A DNA stretch of 9,185 nt from an uncultured Faecalibacterium sp. GTDB taxonomy: Bacteria > Bacillota > Clostridia > Oscillospirales > Ruminococcaceae. The notes beneath the pieces are model-generated. The model had not been told where the DNA came from. It saw nothing but the letters and a program-made list of their open reading frames with translations, and did not search any database. The position numbers and the translations under genes were made by a program. Within the stretch, counting starts at the first letter, position 1. Each line of letters opens with the position of its first letter. This document shows positions 5,380-9,185 of the stretch, piece after piece. Location of the stretch: positions 1 to 9,185 of the forward strand of contig CAKSZE010000063.1 of the NCBI GenBank assembly GCA_934525325.1, in the 5' to 3' direction.

Positions 5380-5398
5380 AAAAACGTGCAGTCGCACG
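5380..5398 (-). terminator. Small intercistronic hairpin with T-run
   Basis: On the - strand, CGTGC (complement of 5394-5398) and GCACG (complement of 5385-5389) pair around a 4-nt loop and are followed by TTTTT (complement of 5380-5384). The 5-bp stem is weak, so it is more likely an attenuator or RNA-processing/stability element between the two phosphofructokinase genes than a full stop. Confidence 0.5.
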
Positions 5399-5425
5399 AA
5401 AACAGACGCGGAAGGGAAAGGCGGA

Positions 5426-6649
5426 TCACAGACGGATGTGGCGGGGGGTACCGTTCACATAAACGGGGGTCACCTCGTCCAGGATCAGCGGACGGGCGTA
5501 CTCCTCAAAGGCTTCGGTCACCTGCATCCCGTCCGGGGTGATCCATTCCAGCGGGACCTTCTTTTCCAGATTTGCCACCTGCTGCACATCCACAGACTCG
5601 GTGATGCACTGGTATGGGTAGTTGGAAACGCGCTTGAGGGCGATCATGCGGCCGCTCTCGCCGGCAAAGGCAGCAGCTGCGGCGGCACCGCCAACGGCGT
5701 AGGCCTCGTTCACATCCGTGCGGCTGGCCAGATGGCTGGCGCAGCGCTGCAAGGTAGAGAACTCGATGGCGCGGCTCTTGCACTGCAGCTTGTCGTGGAT
5801 GAGCTCCGAAAGGTAACGGCTGGTGCCGCTGAGGATGGCCTTGTGGCCAAAAGCATCCAGCTGCCCGGCGGTGGAAACCAGATCGCACAGGTAGGTACCG
5901 TCTGCGGTCTTTACGCCCTCGCTGGCTGCGATGATAACGTTGGACTTCACCCGCTGCAGCTCGTCCACCCGGGCAAGGAACTTGTCCTGATCGAAGGGCA
6001 CTTCCGGCAGCAGGATCAGGTCGGGGCCTTCGCAGTCCTCACCGCCTGCCAGACAGGCCGCACCTGCCAGCCAGCCTGCGTGGCGGCCCATGATCTCGGC
6101 CACCGTCACGCTGCGGATGTTGTACACAGAGGAATCACGGATGACTTCTTTCAGAATGGTGGCAATGTACTTTGCGGCAGAGCCGTAGCCGGGGGTGTGG
6201 TCGGTAAGGCACAGGTCGTTGTCGATGGTCTTGGGCACACCGATGAACCGCACGCTGCTGCCCACCCGCTGCCCGTAGCGGGACAGCTTTGCGATGGTAT
6301 CCATCGAGTCGTTGCCGCCGATGTAGAACACGGCGCAGATGTCGTACTTGTCAAACAGGGTGAACAGCTTGACGAACGGGGTGGCATCGGTGTCCGGGTC
6401 GGGCAGCTTGAAGCGGCAGCTGCCCAGATAGCTGGACGGGGTGCGCTTGAGCAGCTCGATGCTCATGCGGTCATCCAGCAGAACGTTGAGCTCCAGCAGC
6501 TCTTCCTTGAGCAGACCCTCGATGCCGTACTTCATGCCGTACACCTTGTCTGCACCCAGACTGCGGGCAGCTTTGTATACGCCCGCAAGGCTGGAGTTGA
6601 TCACGGCGGTAGGGCCGCCGCTCTGACCAATGATGATATTCTTGGCCAT
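5426..6649 (-). CDS. pfp: 6-phosphofructokinase, pyrophosphate-type (copy B)
   Basis: A 407-residue paralog of the next gene, first in the pair. Seen at the same positions: IIGQSGGPTAVIN (6-18), GGNDS (111-115), PKTIDND (139-145), HTPGYGSAAK (151-160), MGRHAGW (187-193). The predicted role is the same, fructose 6-phosphate plus pyrophosphate to fructose 1,6-bisphosphate, reversible. By eye, about 60-65% of the first 200 residues are identical to copy A, and the motifs align without gaps there. The divergence is in the segments after 220 and the C-terminus, which form substrate pocket and oligomer surfaces in this family. The frame continues upstream of the ATG, but the start at 6649 is clear because AAGGAGG lies 5 nt before it. 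It is transcribed from a near-consensus promoter at 6848-6876 through a leader of about 190 nt. Whether the two copies form a hetero-oligomer or have different substrates cannot be read from sequence. Confidence 0.88.
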   Translation of the reverse strand: MAKNIIIGQSGGPTAVINSSLAGVYKAARSLGADKVYGMKYGIEGLLKEELLELNVLLDDRMSIELLKRTPSSYLGSCRFKLPDPDTDATPFVKLFTLFDKYDICAVFYIGGNDSMDTIAKLSRYGQRVGSSVRFIGVPKTIDNDLCLTDHTPGYGSAAKYIATILKEVIRDSSVYNIRSVTVAEIMGRHAGWLAGAACLAGGEDCEGPDLILLPEVPFDQDKFLARVDELQRVKSNVIIAASEGVKTADGTYLCDLVSTAGQLDAFGHKAILSGTSRYLSELIHDKLQCKSRAIEFSTLQRCASHLASRTDVNEAYAVGGAAAAAAFAGESGRMIALKRVSNYPYQCITESVDVQQVANLEKKVPLEWITPDGMQVTEAFEEYARPLILDEVTPVYVNGTPRHIRL

Positions 6650-6841
6650 GGAAACCTCCTTCAGATCATATAAAATGTGTCCGCTGCCGGGCAAACGGCT
6701 TTCCGCACCGTCCGGTAAAGTGGTCTGTCGGCCCTGCACTGCCAACGGACCGGGACGGCAAAACAGACGTCTGCCGCAACTGACACAAAAATATTTGCAG
6801 CTTGTGTATTCGCTTTTTGTAAAATGTGCAAAATAAGCTGC
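6650..6841 (-). promoter_or_regulatory. Long 5' leader of the phosphofructokinase operon
   Basis: About 190 nt separate the predicted transcription start (near 6841) from the ATG of copy B. A perfect 9-bp inverted repeat TTGCAGCTT/AAGCTGCAA (6795-6803/6835-6843) lies at its very 5' end. TGTGTC (6676-6681) and GACACA (6782-6787) could close the rest, which contains the palindrome CAGACGTCTG (6765-6774). I recognise no known riboswitch. The leader ends in AAGGAGG before the ATG. Confidence 0.4.
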
Positions 6842-6847
6842 AATCCT

Positions 6848-6876
6848 ATTGTACCCGTTTTGCCTGTTGTATGCAA
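6848..6876 (-). promoter_or_regulatory. Promoter of the phosphofructokinase operon
   Basis: On the - strand, TTGCAT (6876-6871), a 17-bp spacer and TACAAT (6853-6848) give a strong sigma-A-like promoter. It is divergent from the hydrolase promoter, with 11 bp between the two -35 boxes. Confidence 0.8.
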
Positions 6877-6898
6877 GACCCAATTGGTTGCACAGGCA
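6861..6898. promoter_or_regulatory. Dyad between the divergent promoters (candidate operator)
   Basis: TGCCTGT (6861-6867) and ACAGGCA (6892-6898) are inverted, as are TGCAA (6872-6876) and TTGCA (6888-6892), around a central palindrome CCAATTGG (6880-6887). The centres of the arms are offset by a few bases, so it is not one perfect operator. The arms overlap both -35 boxes, so a bound regulator could affect both promoters. Confidence 0.4.
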
Positions 6899-6916
6899 AA
6901 AAAAATATGATAAAAT
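6888..6916 (+). promoter_or_regulatory. Promoter of the SGNH hydrolase gene
   Basis: TTGCAC (6888-6893), a 17-bp spacer including an A8 run, and TAAAAT (6911-6916) make a good promoter. Transcription would start near 6923, which rules out coding starts further upstream in the open frame. Confidence 0.8.
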
Positions 6917-6989
6917 GGGTGCGCACTCCAAAAATACCGGGCAGCAGTGCCTGCCTGTTGGGATAAATGCAGAAAGCTGGACAGAGAAT

Positions 6990-8006
6990 ATGGGCATTTC
7001 ACACGAGTATCATTCGGCACCCCGGCGGCGCACGCGCGGGGGCATCGGCGGCAAGCTGCGGCTGGCGGGGGTCATTGTGGCCATCCTGCTGGTCGCCTAT
7101 GCGGTGACCGCCATCTTGGAGAAAGGGACTGTGGAGGAAGAAAGTACCCCGCAGACCGGCGCAGGCGGCATTGCACAGAACATTCTGGCACCGCTGCCCA
7201 TGCAGGGCGAGGCGGCTTCCGGCAGCGGCAGCGAGGGTACAGCCGATAGCAGCGGCACGGCGCAGGCGGTGCAGCTGGAAAACTTCGGCCCCGCCCGGCA
7301 GACCGACGGTGCCTATACCATTAAAGCGTATGACGCCAGTGTTATCCGTCAGCCGACCTGCGGTCAGGTAGACCTGAGCTATTTTTCGGACGCTGCCTTT
7401 CTGGGCGACAGCCTGACGGTGGGCTTCTCGGATTATCAAATCAATCTGAGCGGCGCGCTCATCTGCGGCTATACGGGTGTGGGGCCGGACGCCATCGCCA
7501 ACCGCACCGCCGTCAAGAGCCCCACCCGCGGGGAGGAGGTGGCACTGGATGTGCTGGCAGCAGCGCAGCCCAAAAAGCTGTATATCCTGCTGGGCACCAA
7601 CACCCTGACCACCTTGGGCGCTGCGGACCGTTTTCTGGCCTACTACGGCCAGATGCTGGACGAGCTGCGCCAGACGCTGGGGGACGACTGCATTATTTAT
7701 GTGCAGTCCATCCCGCCGGTACGGCCTGCGGCAGCGGAAAAGAAGCCGGGTCTTGCCTCGGACGTGCTGCGCGGCGTGAACGAGCAGCTGGCACAGCTGG
7801 CTGCCAGCAAGGGCTGCGTTTATCTGGACCTGTGGGAGGCACTGGCTGACGGCGAAGGCAACCTGAAAGAGATGATCGCTGCACCGGACGGCGTGCACCT
7901 TTCGGCCGGCAACGGCTACGGTGCATGGGTCACCTACCTGCGCAACCACGCAAAATATTCCGCAAGTAACCCGTGGATCATGGGCAGCGCGTACAGCGCA
8001 GAATAA
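6990..8006 (+). CDS. Membrane-anchored SGNH/GDSL hydrolase
   Basis: A 338-residue predicted extracytoplasmic esterase. Seen: a short basic N-terminus (APRRRTRGGIGGKLR, 10-24), one membrane helix (about 25-43), and a low-complexity Gly/Ser/Ala linker (about 55-95). The SGNH domain runs from about 130: FLGDSLTVG with the nucleophile Ser141 (block I), a Gly in GYTGVG (160-165, block II), GTN with Asn204 (block III), and DGVHLS with Asp300 and His303 (block V). All four catalytic positions are present. The Arg-rich N-terminus should stay inside, putting the enzyme outside the membrane. Family knowledge: such hydrolases often remove or add O-acyl groups on cell-wall polymers or glycans; the substrate here is unknown. 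The ATG at 6990 is the first in-frame start after the predicted transcription start, but its ribosome binding site is weak (GGACAGAG). The gene diverges from the phosphofructokinases and has its own terminator. Confidence 0.85.
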   Translation: MGISHEYHSAPRRRTRGGIGGKLRLAGVIVAILLVAYAVTAILEKGTVEEESTPQTGAGGIAQNILAPLPMQGEAASGSGSEGTADSSGTAQAVQLENFGPARQTDGAYTIKAYDASVIRQPTCGQVDLSYFSDAAFLGDSLTVGFSDYQINLSGALICGYTGVGPDAIANRTAVKSPTRGEEVALDVLAAAQPKKLYILLGTNTLTTLGAADRFLAYYGQMLDELRQTLGDDCIIYVQSIPPVRPAAAEKKPGLASDVLRGVNEQLAQLAASKGCVYLDLWEALADGEGNLKEMIAAPDGVHLSAGNGYGAWVTYLRNHAKYSASNPWIMGSAYSAE

Positions 8007-8012
8007 AAAACA

Positions 8013-8077
8013 AAAAGCAGGTGCACCGCCTTTTCAAAAGCCAACGCTTTTGATAAAGATGCGGTGCACCTGTTTTT
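8013..8077. terminator. Shared bidirectional terminator
   Basis: CAGGTGCACCGC (8018-8029) pairs perfectly with GCGGTGCACCTG (8061-8072). Flanking A and T runs extend the stem with one mismatch. A nested hairpin CAAAAG/CTTTTG (8035-8040/8047-8052) lies in the loop. The + strand has T6 after the stem; the - strand has TTTTTGTTTTTT after it. It ends both the hydrolase and the convergent ABC operon. Confidence 0.9.
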
Positions 8078-8081
8078 TGTA

Positions 8082-8240
8082 TTATTTTTTATCTGGCGGG
8101 TCATCCAGCCCTTGGAACATCACCATGCCCAGACTGGCAAAACTGGCGCCCAGTACAAAACCGACCGTTCCCAGTGTCACACTGAACGCAGCGCCCATGG
8201 CAACACCGAACAGGATGCCTGCAACCTGACTTTTCTTCAT
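8082..8240 (-). CDS. Small glycine-rich membrane protein in ABC operon
   Basis: A 52-residue protein (MKKSQVAGIL at the start, DDPPDKK at the end). Residues about 6-43 are hydrophobic and rich in Gly/Ala with small residues spaced like a glycine zipper, long enough for one long or two short membrane helices. The C-terminus is acidic then basic and should be soluble. The ATG lies 1 nt after the permease stop, so translation is probably coupled; the ribosome binding site would lie inside the permease end and is weak. The gene ends just before the shared terminator. I recognise no named family. It may be an accessory or stabilising subunit of the transporter, which is inference from position. 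The frame is also open upstream within the permease gene, but that part is a shadow. Confidence 0.65.
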   Translation of the reverse strand: MKKSQVAGILFGVAMGAAFSVTLGTVGFVLGASFASLGMVMFQGLDDPPDKK

Positions 8241-8241
8241 T

Positions 8242-8883
8242 TTACTGCTCTGCCTTTCCGTACCATGCAACGGACAGCCGCCACGAGAGGGCGTACAGCG
8301 CCAGAACCGCCGCCAGCACGACCACCAGCACCAGCAGCGAGCCATGGGCGGGCAGGATGCTGTTCAGCAGAATCCCACCGGAGGACACCGTAATGCCCAT
8401 CAAGCCTCCCAGCATACCAATGCAAAGATAATACACATATTTTGCCTTCTCGTAGCCAAAGCGGTAGGTCAGGGGCAGCAGGATAATGTTGCCCAGCAGG
8501 GTCAGCATCGCCACCTGAAACAGGGTCGCCACGGTGAGCCGCACCGTTACTGTACCCCAGAGCAACTGTGCTGCTGCCAGCGCCGCCATACTCAGCAGCT
8601 CCGCCAGCGCCATACCACACAGACCGATGATATATTTGCCGCCCACGATCTGCTCTTTTGTCACCGGCAGAGCAGCGCAGTAAGCGCTGAACCGGCTGTT
8701 CTGGTCGTACGCCAGCAAGGTCATGGGCAGCATCCCCAGCATAATCCCGCTGTACTGCATAAAGAAATTAGAGCCTTCCTTCATGCAAAACACTCCCACC
8801 AGCATCATAGCAATCGACACCAGAATGATCCATCTGATATAGCACCACGTCTGATAGGCATCCTTCAATAGCAGACCTTTCAT
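8242..8883 (-). CDS. ABC-2 type transporter permease
   Basis: A 213-residue integral membrane protein with about six hydrophobic segments (approximately 17-33, 41-59, 84-109, 121-140, 149-172 and 182-201). It begins MKGLLLKD, and after the second segment comes the ALPVTKEQIVGGKY block, both typical of the ABC2_membrane_5 (PF13346) permeases of Firmicutes. It pairs with the ATPase encoded just upstream and would export or detach an unknown substrate; relatives often act in bacteriocin, antibiotic or cell-envelope stress responses. The ATG (8883) overlaps the ATPase stop as ATGA, and GGGGAG lies 8 nt before the ATG inside the ATPase gene. The length is normal for the family. No substrate can be read from the sequence. 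Confidence 0.85.
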   Translation of the reverse strand: MKGLLLKDAYQTWCYIRWIILVSIAMMLVGVFCMKEGSNFFMQYSGIMLGMLPMTLLAYDQNSRFSAYCAALPVTKEQIVGGKYIIGLCGMALAELLSMAALAAAQLLWGTVTVRLTVATLFQVAMLTLLGNIILLPLTYRFGYEKAKYVYYLCIGMLGGLMGITVSSGGILLNSILPAHGSLLVLVVVLAAVLALYALSWRLSVAWYGKAEQ

Positions 8884-9185
8884 TGCACATTCTCCCCTTT
8901 CACCATCAGCACAAACAGTTCCTCAATGCTTACCGGGGTAAGCTCTGCCCCGGCGGGCATTGCATCCCGGCGCACAAGTGCCTCTGCCCCGTAGGGGCTG
9001 ACCCGCTTGCCGTACACCCGTGTATCCAGTGCCGCCAGCTGCGCCGCCGTGCCATGCCACAAGGCGTATTCCTCCCGCAGGGCGTCCTTTTCCTCACAGA
9101 GCAGCAGTCTGCCCTTGTGCAGGAAGGCGATGGTATCGCACAGCTTTTCCAAGTCGCTGACGATGTGGGAGGAGATGAGGATGGA
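8880..9185 (-). CDS. ABC transporter ATP-binding protein (5'-partial)
   Basis: Only the last 101 residues are inside the window; the frame runs off the end. The first visible residues, SILISSHIVSDLEKLCDT, contain the H-loop histidine (visible residue 7) that follows the Walker B and D-loop in ABC ATPases. FLHKGRLLLCEEKD, the usual beta-strand of the nucleotide domain, comes next. The remaining ~70 residues are a C-terminal extension typical of drug/bacteriocin-type exporters (CcmA-like). Walker A, Walker B and the signature motif must lie off the window. It overlaps the permease start by 4 nt (ATGA), so the two are translationally coupled. A GntR-type regulator often begins such operons, but none is visible here. 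Confidence 0.9.
   Translation of the reverse strand, partial: SILISSHIVSDLEKLCDTIAFLHKGRLLLCEEKDALREEYALWHGTAAQLAALDTRVYGKRVSPYGAEALVRRDAMPAGAELTPVSIEELFVLMVKGENVQ

Noticed and set aside
4133..6673. An 846-codon open frame on the + strand across both phosphofructokinase genes
   Set aside because: It is the exact codon-register antisense of two genes with clear motifs. It stays open because the sense genes avoid TTA, CTA and TCA codons, as expected for GC-rich codon use. It has internal similarity only because the two genes are paralogs, and it has no motif of its own.
6999..7949. A 316-codon - strand frame opposite the SGNH hydrolase
   Set aside because: It is antisense to a gene with all four SGNH blocks, and no promoter or ribosome binding site supports it.

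Overview
The window looks like a chromosomal segment of a moderately high-GC gut Firmicute. Oscillospiraceae, and in particular a Faecalibacterium-like genome, fit best. The basis is the pair of pyrophosphate-type phosphofructokinases, the MobV/SF3-helicase mobile-element cargo, and repeat DNA around the tRNA that resembles what I recall from Faecalibacterium genomes. The genus is inference from general familiarity, not from a search.

Left third (1-3258, + strand): the end of an integrative mobilizable or plasmid-like element. It holds the C-terminal 415 residues of an SF3 (D5/P4-type) primase-helicase, then a 456-bp non-coding region, then a MobV-family relaxase and a 58-residue protein, closed by a strong terminator. 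The non-coding region has three parts in order: ten GTAC sites in about 150 bp with a 12-bp inverted repeat; a chain of short perfect hairpins closed by an outer 10-bp inverted repeat; and a hairpin ending in TAGTGGG/TTA, which closely resembles the pMV158-type MobV nick region. Helicase, candidate replication origin, candidate oriT and relaxase thus lie next to each other. This suggests an element that can replicate after excision and be mobilized by a helper.

Middle (3259-4108): a small DUF6061-like gene (-), then repeat-rich DNA leading to a tRNA-Tyr gene (-) with encoded CCA, its own promoter and a terminator. A 20-bp exact copy of the tRNA-Tyr 3' end lies 171 bp from the real one. It forms one end of an inverted-repeat unit containing a bidirectional terminator. 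This is either an integration scar at the tRNA or a tRNA-derived repeat family.

Right part (4109-8081): two tandem, clearly paralogous phosphofructokinases (-), both with GGNDS and PKTIDND signatures typical of pyrophosphate-dependent enzymes. They are transcribed from a near-consensus promoter with a roughly 190-nt leader and separated by a small intercistronic hairpin. A membrane-anchored SGNH/GDSL hydrolase (+) is transcribed divergently from an equally good promoter whose -35 lies only 11 bp from the other -35, inside a shared dyad.

Right end (8018-9185): the 3' part of a tightly packed ABC-2 transporter operon (-): ATPase C-terminus, ATGA overlap, a six-helix permease, a 1-nt gap, and a 52-residue glycine-rich membrane protein. 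It converges on the hydrolase at a shared bidirectional terminator.
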